NCBI GenBank assembly: GCA_034422075.1
Contig: DAOUJX010000038.1
Coordinates: forward strand, 1 to 33,355
DNA length: 33,355 nt
Reading direction: 5' to 3'
Source of the DNA: S34-282 sp034422075
GTDB taxonomy: Bacteria > Chloroflexota > Dehalococcoidia > Lucifugimonadales > Australimonadaceae
Under the pieces are notes generated by a model. That model searched no databases and was not told where the DNA came from. It worked only from the letters and a program-made list of their open reading frames with translations. Both the position numbers and the translations under genes were made by a program. Of this stretch, positions 1 through 8,012 are shown piece after piece (position 1 is the stretch's first letter; every line of letters begins with the position of its first letter).

Positions 1-828
1 CTGGCCGACATGGCGCCGGGGCAGGTGTCGATTATCTTCGGCGCGCAGGGCCCCAACCTCTGCACCGTTACCGCCTGCTCCTCCGGCGCAGACGCCATAG
101 GGCAGGCGTTCGAGATGATCCGGCGCGGCGAGGTGGACATCGCGATCGCGGGAGGGACCGAAGCGCCCATCTGCCCTATCGCCGTCGCGGGATTCAACGC
201 GTGCATGGCGCTGTCCAAGCGCAACCACAGCCCGCAACAGGCGAGCCGCCCGTTCGACGCAGGCCGTGACGGCTTCGTGATGGGCGAGGGCGCCGGCATC
301 CTCGTGCTGGAAACCGAATCGTCCGCGGCCCGGCGAGGGGTTGCGCCAATTGCGGAGATGGCCGGGTACGGGGCGACGTCCGACGCGAACCACGTCACGC
401 AGCCTGACCCGGAGGGCGCCGGCGCAGCGCGTGCAATGCAGAGGGCGATGGACGAGGCAGGCATATCGGCTGAGGCCATTGGCTACGTGAACGCGCACGG
501 CACCGGCACTCCTATGAACGACCGGGTAGAGACGGTGGCGATGAAGCGTGCCTTCGGAGAGTGGGCCTACGGAGTGAAGATATCGTCCACCAAGTCGATG
601 ACCGGGCACCTGCTGGGAGCGGCCGGCGGCGTTGAGGCCGCGATTACGGCGATGGCCGTGTCGGAGGGTGCAGCGCCACCGACCATCAACCTGACCGATC
701 CCGACCCGGACTGCGACCTCGACTACGTGCCAGGCGGCGCGGCGCACATGCCCATTGGGGCGGCGATGACCAACAATCTGGGGTTCGGCGGCCACAACGC
801 ATCGCTCGTGTTCAAGTCGGTGCGCTAG
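1..828 (+). CDS. fabF: Beta-ketoacyl-ACP synthase II (FabF-type), 5' end missing
   Basis: This is the C-terminal part of a condensing enzyme that extends acyl-ACP with malonyl-ACP in fatty acid synthesis, acting in the cytoplasm. The frame is open from base 1, so the N-terminal third lies outside the window; about 275 of the usual roughly 410 residues are present. The thiolase-fold catalytic triad is visible: Cys in TACSSG (bases 76-78), His in HGTGTPMND, and His in KSMTGHLLGAAGG. The glycine-rich C-terminus NNLGFGGHNASLVF is also typical. No other fatty acid genes follow; recJ starts 76 bases downstream from its own promoter. FabF and FabB types cannot be separated for certain without the N-terminus. 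Family assignment is secure. Confidence 0.93.
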   Translation: MADMAPGQVSIIFGAQGPNLCTVTACSSGADAIGQAFEMIRRGEVDIAIAGGTEAPICPIAVAGFNACMALSKRNHSPQQASRPFDAGRDGFVMGEGAGILVLETESSAARRGVAPIAEMAGYGATSDANHVTQPDPEGAGAARAMQRAMDEAGISAEAIGYVNAHGTGTPMNDRVETVAMKRAFGEWAYGVKISSTKSMTGHLLGAAGGVEAAITAMAVSEGAAPPTINLTDPDPDCDLDYVPGGAAHMPIGAAMTNNLGFGGHNASLVFKSVR

Positions 829-867
829 ACCCGCGCGTCCTCTCCACCATTCTTTACCCGCTGCCAC

Positions 868-896
868 TTGCGGCGCTTGCGGCTTGCGGCTATAGC
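868..896 (+). promoter_or_regulatory. Probable recJ promoter
   Basis: A TTGCGG -35-like box (868-873) and a TATAGC -10-like box (891-896) are 17 bases apart. The -10 ends 8 bases before the recJ ATG, so the transcript would start at or within a base or two of the start codon. The spacer contains repeats of CTTGCGG, which may be incidental. Confidence 0.5.
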
Positions 897-904
897 ATCG
901 CAGC

Positions 905-2605
905 ATGACGGCTTCAGATACCGCTGCGCTCGCTGGACGGCAGCGAACGTGGTTGGTGCGTCCTCGCGAAGATGCAGCTCACCTCCGGGTCGCCCCCCTT
1001 ATCGCCCACCTGCTCCACACGAGGGGCATCACGACGGCGCGAGACGCCCAGGACTTCCTCGACATCGCTGACTCGCTCTACCTGCCGCCGTCCATCCTGA
1101 GCAACGTGGACAGCGCCGTGGAGCGCCTCCGCGAGGCGCGGGCGCGGCGCGAGAGTGTCGCCGTCTACGGCGATTTCGACGCCGACGGAGTGACCGGAAC
1201 GGCGCTGATGGTGCGCGCCTTCCAACGATTCGGCCTGTGGGCAATCCCCTACATTCCATCCAGGAACACGGAGGGCCACGGCCTCAACGTCCCGGCGATC
1301 GACGGCCTTGCCGAACAGGGTGTGCGTGTCATCGTCACGGTCGATTGCGGCGTGACCGACGTCGACCCCATCGCCCATGCGAAGTCGCGGGGCGTCGATG
1401 TCATCGTCACCGACCACCACAGCCCCGGAGCATCACCGCCGGACGCGGCTGCCATCGTCAACCCAAAGGTCTCGCACGACGACGCATTCGAGTTCCTGAC
1501 AGGCGTCGGCATGGCGCTCAAGGTGTCGCAGGCGCTGCTGGAGTCGGAAGGCACGCCTGACTGGAGCGATGGGCTGCTCGAGCTGGCGGCCATCGGCACC
1601 ATCACCGACCTCGCGCCGTTGCAGGACGAGAACCGCTACATCGTGGACCGTGGCCTCCGCCAGCTGCGCGAGACGCGCAACGTCGGCCTGCGCGCGCTCA
1701 TGCGGCGGGCCGGTGTCGATCCGCGCCACCTGAACAGCGAGGACATCGGCTTCCGGCTTGGACCGCGCCTAAACGCCGCAGGACGACTGGGCGACGCCAT
1801 GACCGCGTACGAGTTGCTGATGACCACGAATGTGCAGCGCGCCGATGAGCTGGCCGCGGAGTTGGAAGCGTACAACCGTCAGCGGCAGACGCTGACGGAG
1901 GAGGCGTTGCAGGCCGGCCTCGAGGCTGCGGAGGAATTCGGCGAGCGCCACCTCATCATGGTGGGCAGCAGCGACTTCAATCCCGGCATCGTCGGGCTGG
2001 TAGCAGGCAAGTTGGCCGAAACCTACGGCAGGCCTGCGGTGGTGTACGCGCACATGGGTGACCGCATCCTGGCGTCGTGCCGGAGCGTGCCTGGCTTTCA
2101 CTGGGCGCACGCGCTGCAGGCGTGCGAAGGGCTCCTGTGGCGCCACGGCGGGCATTCGCAAGCTGCGGGATTTTCGTGCGCGCCGGAGCACCTCGACGAA
2201 TTGCGTGGGCGGCTGGAGACCATAGCCGAGGAGCAGCTGGGCGGGCGCCCGCTCGCCGCTGACGCCATCGTCGATGCGGAGGCATCGCCCCGCGAGCTGA
2301 TGGGCGAAACGTTCCAGGTGCTGTCCAAGATGGCACCGTTCGGTGCCGGCAACCCATCGCCACTCTTCCTAGCGCGCAACCTCGAGGTGCTGACGGCATC
2401 GCCAATGGGCGCGGAGGGCGCGCACCTTCGCCTATCGCTTCGACACGAAGGTGCGACGTGGGACGCCGTCGCGTTCCGGCAAGAGTGGGCACACGGTGCG
2501 CGGGCCATCGACGCGGTCTACGCGCTGGCCGTCGACCACTGGAACGGAAGCCGCAGGCTACGGCTGGACATCAAGTACTACGCCGTGGCAACGGGCGCAA
2601 CGTGA
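905..2605 (+). CDS. recJ: Single-stranded-DNA-specific exonuclease RecJ
   Basis: RecJ degrades single-stranded DNA 5' to 3' in recombinational and mismatch repair. The 566-residue protein matches the family length. The DHH-superfamily metal motifs are in order: DFDAD at residues 90-94, VDCG with Asp147, and TDHH at 169-172. They are followed by the LNAAGRLGDA segment, a DHHA1 region (PGIVGLVAGKLAE), the GGH motif in RHGGHSQAAGFSC, and a C-terminal OB-like part. The ATG at 905 lies just after a TATAGC -10-like box with no clear Shine-Dalgarno sequence, so translation is probably leaderless. Its last 35 bases overlap the end of the convergent lgt-like gene. A confident call. Confidence 0.95.
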   Translation: MTASDTAALAGRQRTWLVRPREDAAHLRVAPLIAHLLHTRGITTARDAQDFLDIADSLYLPPSILSNVDSAVERLREARARRESVAVYGDFDADGVTGTALMVRAFQRFGLWAIPYIPSRNTEGHGLNVPAIDGLAEQGVRVIVTVDCGVTDVDPIAHAKSRGVDVIVTDHHSPGASPPDAAAIVNPKVSHDDAFEFLTGVGMALKVSQALLESEGTPDWSDGLLELAAIGTITDLAPLQDENRYIVDRGLRQLRETRNVGLRALMRRAGVDPRHLNSEDIGFRLGPRLNAAGRLGDAMTAYELLMTTNVQRADELAAELEAYNRQRQTLTEEALQAGLEAAEEFGERHLIMVGSSDFNPGIVGLVAGKLAETYGRPAVVYAHMGDRILASCRSVPGFHWAHALQACEGLLWRHGGHSQAAGFSCAPEHLDELRGRLETIAEEQLGGRPLAADAIVDAEASPRELMGETFQVLSKMAPFGAGNPSPLFLARNLEVLTASPMGAEGAHLRLSLRHEGATWDAVAFRQEWAHGARAIDAVYALAVDHWNGSRRLRLDIKYYAVATGAT

Positions 2606-3332
2606 GCCACAACGCGGCAAGTACAACGGCGGCGATAGCCGTCCACTGTGCGGCGTCAAGGCCAGCCCATATGGGGTCGAGGCGGGTGAAGGAGATCGCG
2701 AATCGGCCCACGGCATAGGCAGCCAAGAGGGTCGCGGCGTGCGCACCGGGCTGCATGGAGCGGTTCCGCAAGATGAGCGAGCCCGCAAGCATCAGGAGCA
2801 CCAGCACCAATTCGTAGCCTGCCACGGGGTGGACAGCAGCGCCGCCGGCATAGGCTTCCGCGGCGGCATGCGTATACGTAACGCCCCAAGGCAGCCCTGT
2901 TTCGTGCGCAGGCCAGGCGCCCGCAACGAAGCCTCCCAACCTTCCGATAGCGATCCCCACGAGCACCGGCGTTGTGCACGCATCAGCGAGGCCGGGGAGG
3001 CGTATCAGGAGCGCGCGGAAACGCCACGCCGCCGCGGCGGCACCGCCGATAAGCCCACCCCACAGCGCAAGGCCTCCGTTCCACAGATAGAACGCCTCGA
3101 GCGGTACCATGGAGTAGAGGCTGGCGTGGTCAAGCACGTGGAATAGCCGCGCGCCGACGATGCCCCAGAACACTGCCCATAGAGCGAGCCTGTATGCCGC
3201 CGTCATGCTCATCCCGAGCCTCCCGGCCCGCAAGACGAAGAGCGCGCCTCCTGCTGCAACGGCGGCGAGGATCGACAACGTCGTCAGCGGCAACAGGACA
3301 CCGAACGGTTCGGGATGTAGGTCGATGGTCAT
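2571..3332 (-). CDS. lgt: Prolipoprotein diacylglyceryl transferase (Lgt) family, divergent
   Basis: Lgt moves diacylglycerol from phosphatidylglycerol to the lipobox cysteine of prolipoproteins in the cytoplasmic membrane. This protein has about seven hydrophobic segments, GGLALWGGLIGG, GRLGGFVAGAWPAHETGLPWGV and HPVAGYE, in the family's order. The arginine of the GR motif is kept. The asparagine and glutamate that follow it in Escherichia coli Lgt (GNFINGE) are Gly and Ala here, and the HGG histidine is Trp, as in some actinobacterial forms. The ATG at 3332 (253 residues) is preferred; a GTG at 3344 would add four residues. Several lipoproteins in the window would be substrates. It could be a paralogue rather than the main enzyme. 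Confidence 0.78.
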   Translation of the reverse strand: MTIDLHPEPFGVLLPLTTLSILAAVAAGGALFVLRAGRLGMSMTAAYRLALWAVFWGIVGARLFHVLDHASLYSMVPLEAFYLWNGGLALWGGLIGGAAAAAWRFRALLIRLPGLADACTTPVLVGIAIGRLGGFVAGAWPAHETGLPWGVTYTHAAAEAYAGGAAVHPVAGYELVLVLLMLAGSLILRNRSMQPGAHAATLLAAYAVGRFAISFTRLDPIWAGLDAAQWTAIAAVVLAALWLTLRPLPRRST

Positions 3333-3403
3333 CGCATCGCGCACATGCTGGATCGGGCGAATCGCGCCACCGGAATGCGTCGTTGGCGCGAACGCTTGCT
3401 GCC

Positions 3404-3409
3404 TAGAAT
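3404..3409 (+). promoter_or_regulatory. -10-like TAGAAT before the 97-residue gene
   Basis: TAGAAT ends 12 bases before the ATG at 3422. A weak -35-like TTGGCG (3383-3388) sits 15 bases upstream. It would drive the small gene and the coupled recombinase with a leader of only a few bases. Confidence 0.35.
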
Positions 3410-3421
3410 AACCTGCACGCC

Positions 3422-3715
3422 ATGTTCATCCTGGATTACGAAGACCGCGTAGCGGTTGCCGGGCCCGACGGAGTACGGCACGCCGCGCTCCTGACGGGCT
3501 ACGTCGAGCCAGACGCGCCGGGGCGCGCTGGCCTCGGTCATTCACCCACCTCCCTAGCCTACCAATCGTGGAAGGAACTAAGCCTTAGAACCGAACAACG
3601 GCTCGACTTCGAAGTGGGTCGCATCCTGTTCGTCGACGGCTCGGAGCGCGTTGCAGAACTGTCGCTGAAGGACGAGTCGGACGGCTTCCACTACGCCGTA
3701 GTGCTGGGGCAGTAG
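3422..3715 (+). CDS. Hypothetical protein, 97 residues, coupled to recombinase
   Basis: I do not recognise a family. The product is small, soluble and acidic, with no signal peptide or membrane segment. Its C-terminal half (LDFEVGRILFVDGSERVAELSLKD) looks like alternating beta strands. It is supported as a real gene by a TAGAAT box 12 bases before the ATG, by GC-rich codon use like its neighbours, and by the two-base gap between its stop and the recombinase ATG at 3718, which suggests co-translation. A link to recombinase function is inferred only from that spacing. Confidence 0.6.
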   Translation: MFILDYEDRVAVAGPDGVRHAALLTGYVEPDAPGRAGLGHSPTSLAYQSWKELSLRTEQRLDFEVGRILFVDGSERVAELSLKDESDGFHYAVVLGQ

Positions 3716-3717
3716 CG

Positions 3718-4659
3718 ATGGCGCTTGCCAACGGCGCGCTCAGCGAATCGGTCGAAGCCTTCCTGCGCCACCTGCGTGCAGAACGCGGCCTGTCGGTCAA
3801 CACCGTCGCAGCCTACCGCGTGGACCTCGGACAGTTCTCATCTGCCGTTGCGGAAGGGTCGAGGTCGATCCGGTGGGAATCGGTCGGCGACCCCGACCTT
3901 GAGCGCTACAGCCTGGGCCTGCGCGAGAGCGGCTACTCGGACGCAAGCGCGGCGCGCAAGATTGCCGCCGTACGCTCCTTCTTCCGCTTCCTCGCAGAGG
4001 AAGAGGTCATCACAACCAACCCTGCGGAGGCCATAAAGGTGCGAAGGCCCCGCCGGACACTGCCCGACGTGTTGAGCGAGCGGGACGTGGTGGCAGTGCT
4101 CAAGGCGGCGGACGAGAACGACGCGGTGCCGCCGCTGGAGCGCCGGCGCGACCGCGCGATGCTCGAAATTACTTACGCAGCCGGGCTGCGCGTGTCGGAG
4201 GTCGTCGGGCCCACGGGGCTGCGGCTGACGAGCATTCGAAGCGAGGACGGCGAGGCGCGCGTTTTCGGCAAGGGGTCGAAGGAGCGGATCGTACCCCTGT
4301 ACCCCGGCATCGTGAGGCTGGTGGATTCGTACATCCGGGAGGTGAGACCGGAGTTGGCGAAACGGGCGCGCAAGCGCGTGCCCGACGCGCTGTTCCTGAA
4401 TGCGCGCGGCGGTGCGCTCACGCGGCAGGGTTACTGGCTTGTCCTCAAGCGGTGCGCCGCATGGGCGGGCATCAGATCTGCCGTGTCGCCGCACACGTTG
4501 CGCCATTCGTTCGCCACGCACCTGCTGCGCGGCGGCGCATCGCTGCGCCACGTGCAGGAATTGCTCGGACACGCTAGCATCGCCACCACGCAGATATACA
4601 CGCACCTGTCGAGCGAGCAACTGGTGAACGCCTTCGAGCGAGCCCACCCGAGAGCATAG
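3718..4659 (+). CDS. xerC: XerC/XerD-type tyrosine recombinase
   Basis: A 313-residue site-specific recombinase of the size and layout of XerC/XerD, which resolve chromosome dimers at dif sites. An N-terminal SAM-like DNA-binding domain (about 8-95) precedes the catalytic domain. The catalytic residues are all present: Arg158 in AAGLRVSE, the Lys of GKGSKER (about 185), His259 and Arg262 in HTLRHSF, His285 in LGHAS, and nucleophile Tyr294 in TQIYTHL. No attachment site, phage or transposon gene is nearby, which favours a housekeeping role over an integrase. XerC and XerD cannot be told apart by eye. The ATG is two bases after the upstream small gene. Confidence 0.9.
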   Translation: MALANGALSESVEAFLRHLRAERGLSVNTVAAYRVDLGQFSSAVAEGSRSIRWESVGDPDLERYSLGLRESGYSDASAARKIAAVRSFFRFLAEEEVITTNPAEAIKVRRPRRTLPDVLSERDVVAVLKAADENDAVPPLERRRDRAMLEITYAAGLRVSEVVGPTGLRLTSIRSEDGEARVFGKGSKERIVPLYPGIVRLVDSYIREVRPELAKRARKRVPDALFLNARGGALTRQGYWLVLKRCAAWAGIRSAVSPHTLRHSFATHLLRGGASLRHVQELLGHASIATTQIYTHLSSEQLVNAFERAHPRA

Positions 4660-4732
4660 ATTGCCCCCTGCAACAAAGCGTCGGAGGCTATATCCTGAAC
4701 GCCGACGCTGGACAGGAGGCTAGGTAACCACA

Positions 4733-5431
4733 ATGCCCGTCATCACCATCAACGGATTGATAGGCAGCGGCGCGCCTGAGATCGGCGCGGAGGTCGCCCG
4801 CAAGCTCGGCATCGACTATGTCGACCGGCTCATCCTGGCGGAGGCGGCCAAGAAGATGGGCTCGACCGTGGCCGCCGTCGCGGAGCAGGCCGAGCGCCCG
4901 CTTGGCCTGGGCGACAAACTGGCGGGGTTCTTCCGGAACGTGCTGGAACGGTCTGCACTCGCAGGCTCCGGCGCGGACCCCTACTTCGGCGGAGGAATGG
5001 ACATGCTCCTGGTGCGCGAGTACCGCGACATCCCGGAGGTGCCACCGGGCGAAGTGAACGACCAGCAGTTGCTGGCGGTTACCGCGGCGGTCATCACCGA
5101 GATTGCCCAGAGCGAGCGGTGCGTCATCATGGGACGCGGGGCGAATCTGCTGCTACGCGATTGGCCCGGTGCGCTGCACGTCGGCACGATCGCAGGGTTC
5201 GAGGAGCGGGTGCAGCGCATCGATGAGCGCGAGCACCTAGGGCAAGCGGAGGCCGAGCGCTACGTGGTCGAGAATGACCGGGGTCGGGTGAACTACTTCA
5301 AGCGCTTCTTCGGCATCGACCCGCAGGACCCCGAACTGTACCACCTCATGCTGAGCACGGAGCGGCTGGACATCGCCAAGGCCGCCGAAATGGTGCTGGC
5401 CGCCAACGCGCTCGTGTCGCGGTCGGCTTAG
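4733..5431 (+). CDS. Cytidylate kinase-like family protein
   Basis: A 232-residue protein of the cytidylate-kinase-like family (Cytidylate_kin2), a P-loop nucleoside monophosphate kinase relative. The N-terminus has ITINGLIGSGAPEIG at about residues 4-18, where the P-loop lysine of true Cmk is absent, as is usual in this family. It is followed by LGIDYVDRLIL, like the DYxDxxIL segment of relatives. CVIMGRGANLLLRD (about 126-139) and the C-terminal HLMLSTERLDI also fit. The substrate is not known; phosphorylation of a nucleoside monophosphate is inferred from the fold. An AGGAGG lies 13 bases before the ATG, which is long spacing. A small membrane protein gene follows after 14 bases. Confidence 0.8.
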   Translation: MPVITINGLIGSGAPEIGAEVARKLGIDYVDRLILAEAAKKMGSTVAAVAEQAERPLGLGDKLAGFFRNVLERSALAGSGADPYFGGGMDMLLVREYRDIPEVPPGEVNDQQLLAVTAAVITEIAQSERCVIMGRGANLLLRDWPGALHVGTIAGFEERVQRIDEREHLGQAEAERYVVENDRGRVNYFKRFFGIDPQDPELYHLMLSTERLDIAKAAEMVLAANALVSRSA

Positions 5432-5445
5432 TCGAGGGAGGAGCG

Positions 5446-5856
5446 ATGGCAAGGAAGAAGAATAGGATAGCCGCCGGCCAGGAACGTGCGCGTCAGCGTG
5501 CGCGCAAGAAGGCACGGTACGCAGGACCGACGCCGGCGCCCGAGTCGCCCGCCCCTGCCTCGACGGAGGCGGACGACGTGCTTGAGGCTGAGGCGGACGA
5601 CGACGCCGTAGAGGCGGAGCAGCCTCAGCCGGTTGCTGCGGCCCCAGCCGCACCAGCGCAGACGCGCCGCGTGTCGGCGCGCACGGCGCGGGAAGTGACG
5701 GCCATCGGCGCGACACGGCACCGCCAAGCGACGCAGGCCATATCCGTTGCCGCCGGCCCGTCGCTGCGCAGCGAGGCGCTCCGCATCGGCACCGTGGCGG
5801 CCATAGTTGCGGTCGCCCTCGTCGTACTCTTCTTCACCACCGAGTTGGGACGCTAA
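5446..5856 (+). CDS. Small single-pass membrane protein, unknown function
   Basis: A 136-residue protein of low complexity. The first 25 residues are strongly basic (MARKKNRIAAGQERARQRAR), the middle is Pro/Ala/Glu/Asp-rich (about 28-75), and a single hydrophobic helix ends the protein (about 116-132, AAIVAVALVVLFF). This suggests a C-terminal membrane anchor with an N-terminal part that could bind nucleic acid or acidic lipid. GGGAGGAGCG stands directly before the ATG, and the gap to the upstream kinase-like gene is 14 bases, so the two are likely co-transcribed. I do not recognise a family. Confidence 0.7.
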   Translation: MARKKNRIAAGQERARQRARKKARYAGPTPAPESPAPASTEADDVLEAEADDDAVEAEQPQPVAAAPAAPAQTRRVSARTAREVTAIGATRHRQATQAISVAAGPSLRSEALRIGTVAAIVAVALVVLFFTTELGR

Positions 5857-5945
5857 CCACTTCGTCGTCATCCCTGCCCCGTATCGGAGTGCAGGGCGAT
5901 CTCGGCTGGGAGCTGCGTCTCCACGCGCTCCGAAGCGCGGGCGCT

Positions 5946-5951
5946 TACAAT
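5946..5951 (+). promoter_or_regulatory. -10-like TACAAT before uvrC
   Basis: TACAAT ends six bases before the GTG at 5958, so transcription would begin at the start codon. No convincing -35 box is visible. It supports the 5958 start over an in-frame ATG at 5889. Confidence 0.4.
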
Positions 5952-5957
5952 AGGCGC

Positions 5958-8003
5958 GTGACTACAGCTGTACGAAAGCCAAAGCGCGCCGGGTTCGGCG
6001 AGCGGCTGAAGGCGCTGCCGACATCACCCGGCGTCTACATCATGAAGAACGCCGCTGGCGACGTCATCTACGTCGGCAAGGCGGCCAACCTGCGCAACCG
6101 CATGCGCTCCTACTTCCAGACGCCGTACGGCAAGGAGCCGAAGGTGCAGGTGATGGTCACCCACATCGCCGATTTCGAGTACATCGTGGCCGAGACGGAG
6201 TCCGAAGCGCTGCTGTTGGAGAACCTGCTCATCAAGCAGCACAAACCGACGTACAACGCCCGTCTCAAGGACGACAAGACCTATCCCTACATCAAAATTG
6301 ACCCGGCGGAACACTTCCCGCAACTCTACTTTACCCGCCGCGTGCAAGCCGACGGCGCGCGCTATTTCGGACCGTTCGCATCGGCATCATCCGTGCGCCG
6401 GACGATGGACTTGCTCAAGAAGCTCTTCCCCTATCGCTCCTGCACCAAGGTCATAACGGGAGAGGATGAGCGGCCATGCCTCGAGTACCACATCCATCGC
6501 TGCGTAGGCCCCTGCATCGGCGCGGTGGACGAGCAGGAGTACGACGAGGTCATTGACGATGTGATGCGCTTCCTGGAGGGCGACTCAGACGAGGTGCTGC
6601 AGACGCTGCAGCAGCGCATGACTGTGGCCTCCGAGTCGATGCGCTTCGAGCAGGCAGCCATCATCCGCGATCAGATACGCGGCATCGAATCGGTGTCAGA
6701 GAACCAGAAGGTCGTTTCAGGCCGCACGGACGATGAGGACGTGATTGCGCTCGCCATCGACCGGGGCGAGGTGTGGGCCGAGCTGTTTCAGGTGCGCCGG
6801 GGCAAGGTCATCGGACGCGACCACTTCCTCATGGAGGGCGCAGAAGCCGAGGAGCCGGACAAGGTGCTCGAGCGCTTCATCCAGCAGTACTACGACGCCG
6901 CGCCGTCGGTGCCCCCTACTCTGCTCGTCGAACACTCCCTGGAGTTTGCGGATCTGCTCGAAGAGTGGCTGAGCCAAAAGGCCGCGCCGGCACGCAAGGG
7001 ACGTCAAGCCACCCGCGTGCGCATCCACGTGCCGCAGCGCGGGAGCAAGCGCCGGCTGCTTGCCATGGTCGCCGAGAACGCACGCCAAGGCCTGGCCCAG
7101 CGGCGCATCAGGTGGCTCAGCGAGTCGGACAAGGTGCTACAGGCGCTCGGCGAATTGCAGGAGGCGCTGAGCCTCCCGGACCTGCCCAACCGCATCGAAT
7201 GCTACGACATCTCCAACATCCAGGGCAGCAACTCCGTCGGCTCGATGGTCGTGTTCGAGGAAGGGCGACCGAAGGCCAGCCAGTACCGGCGCTTCCAAAT
7301 CAAGAACGTCGAGGGCATCGACGACTACCGCTCGATGCAGGAGATGCTGCACCGGCGCTTCAAGCGACTCGGCGAGGCGCGGCGCGACTCCGCGATGAGC
7401 GCGGCGAGCGCATCGGGAAACGACCGCAACGAGGCGCCCGCGGACGCGGCGGCGCTCGGCACGACACGCATCAAGTACCGCCGGCGGCGCTACGCCAAGA
7501 CGGGCGTCATGGCGCCGGAGGAGCGCGCCGCTGGGGAAGCGGTCGCCAAGCAGGAGTCGTGGGGGCTCGTGCCGAGCCTGGTGATCATCGACGGCGGCCG
7601 CGGCCACCTGAACGCCGTGCAAGAGGTCTTCTTGGAGCTGGGAATCACCGACATCCCCCTAGTCAGCCTTGCAAAACAGCGCGAGGAGATATTCCTGCCG
7701 CACATGCCGGAGCCGGTGCTCCTGCCGCGAGCATCGCAGGCGCTCTACTTGGTGCAACGAGTCCGTGACGAGGCGCACCGTTTTGCCATTACCTACCACC
7801 GGCAGCGGCGTAGCAAGTCAGCCACGCGTTCGCTGCTGGACGACGTGCCTGGCATCGGGCCTAAGCGCAAACGCGCGCTGCTCCGCCGCTTCGGGAGTGT
7901 CGCCGGGCTGCGCGCGGCGGACGTAGACGAGGTAGCAAGCGTGGAAGGCATGTCGCGGGCATCGGCGGAGCGGCTGTTGGAGAAGCTCGGGGGCGCCGCG
8001 TAG
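5958..8003 (+). CDS. uvrC: Excinuclease ABC subunit C (UvrC)
   Basis: UvrC makes both incisions in nucleotide excision repair. All domains are present: a GIY-YIG nuclease (SPGVYIMKN ... VIYVGKAANLRNR), the Cys-rich region (CLEYHIHRCVGPC), a UVR motif (about 200-235), the RNase H-like nuclease with its Asp in ECYDISNIQGSNSVGSMVVF and Asp in VIIDGGRGHLNAVQ, and tandem helix-hairpin-helix motifs at the C-terminus (DVPGIGPKRKRALL, SVEGMSRASAERLLEKL). The GTG at 5958 gives 681 residues; an ATG at 5889 would add 23 residues with no family look. Between the two RNase H motifs there is an insertion of roughly 55 residues, basic and Ala-rich, absent from the E. coli protein of about 610 residues. Confidence 0.95.
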   Translation: MTTAVRKPKRAGFGERLKALPTSPGVYIMKNAAGDVIYVGKAANLRNRMRSYFQTPYGKEPKVQVMVTHIADFEYIVAETESEALLLENLLIKQHKPTYNARLKDDKTYPYIKIDPAEHFPQLYFTRRVQADGARYFGPFASASSVRRTMDLLKKLFPYRSCTKVITGEDERPCLEYHIHRCVGPCIGAVDEQEYDEVIDDVMRFLEGDSDEVLQTLQQRMTVASESMRFEQAAIIRDQIRGIESVSENQKVVSGRTDDEDVIALAIDRGEVWAELFQVRRGKVIGRDHFLMEGAEAEEPDKVLERFIQQYYDAAPSVPPTLLVEHSLEFADLLEEWLSQKAAPARKGRQATRVRIHVPQRGSKRRLLAMVAENARQGLAQRRIRWLSESDKVLQALGELQEALSLPDLPNRIECYDISNIQGSNSVGSMVVFEEGRPKASQYRRFQIKNVEGIDDYRSMQEMLHRRFKRLGEARRDSAMSAASASGNDRNEAPADAAALGTTRIKYRRRRYAKTGVMAPEERAAGEAVAKQESWGLVPSLVIIDGGRGHLNAVQEVFLELGITDIPLVSLAKQREEIFLPHMPEPVLLPRASQALYLVQRVRDEAHRFAITYHRQRRSKSATRSLLDDVPGIGPKRKRALLRRFGSVAGLRAADVDEVASVEGMSRASAERLLEKLGGAA

Positions 8004-8006
8004 AAT
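7977..8006 (+). promoter_or_regulatory. Probable promoter of the DUF917 gene
   Basis: TTGGAG (7977-7982) and TAGAAT (8001-8006) are 18 bases apart. The -10 overlaps the uvrC stop codon and ends six bases before the ATG at 8013, so a leaderless transcript is expected. It would drive the DUF917 and hydantoinase/oxoprolinase genes. Confidence 0.5.
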
Positions 8007-8012
8007 CGCCGC

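Noticed and set aside
868..890. CTTGCGG short tandem repeats upstream of recJ
   Set aside because: Three imperfect copies within a promoter spacer of GC-rich DNA; probably chance.
2451..3146. 231-residue plus-strand frame over the lgt-like gene
   Set aside because: It overlaps recJ and runs antisense to a recognisable membrane enzyme. Its composition is that of a shadow frame.
6773..7768. 331-residue frame inside uvrC
   Set aside because: Lies wholly within uvrC in another frame, Arg/Gly/Pro-rich, with no motif.
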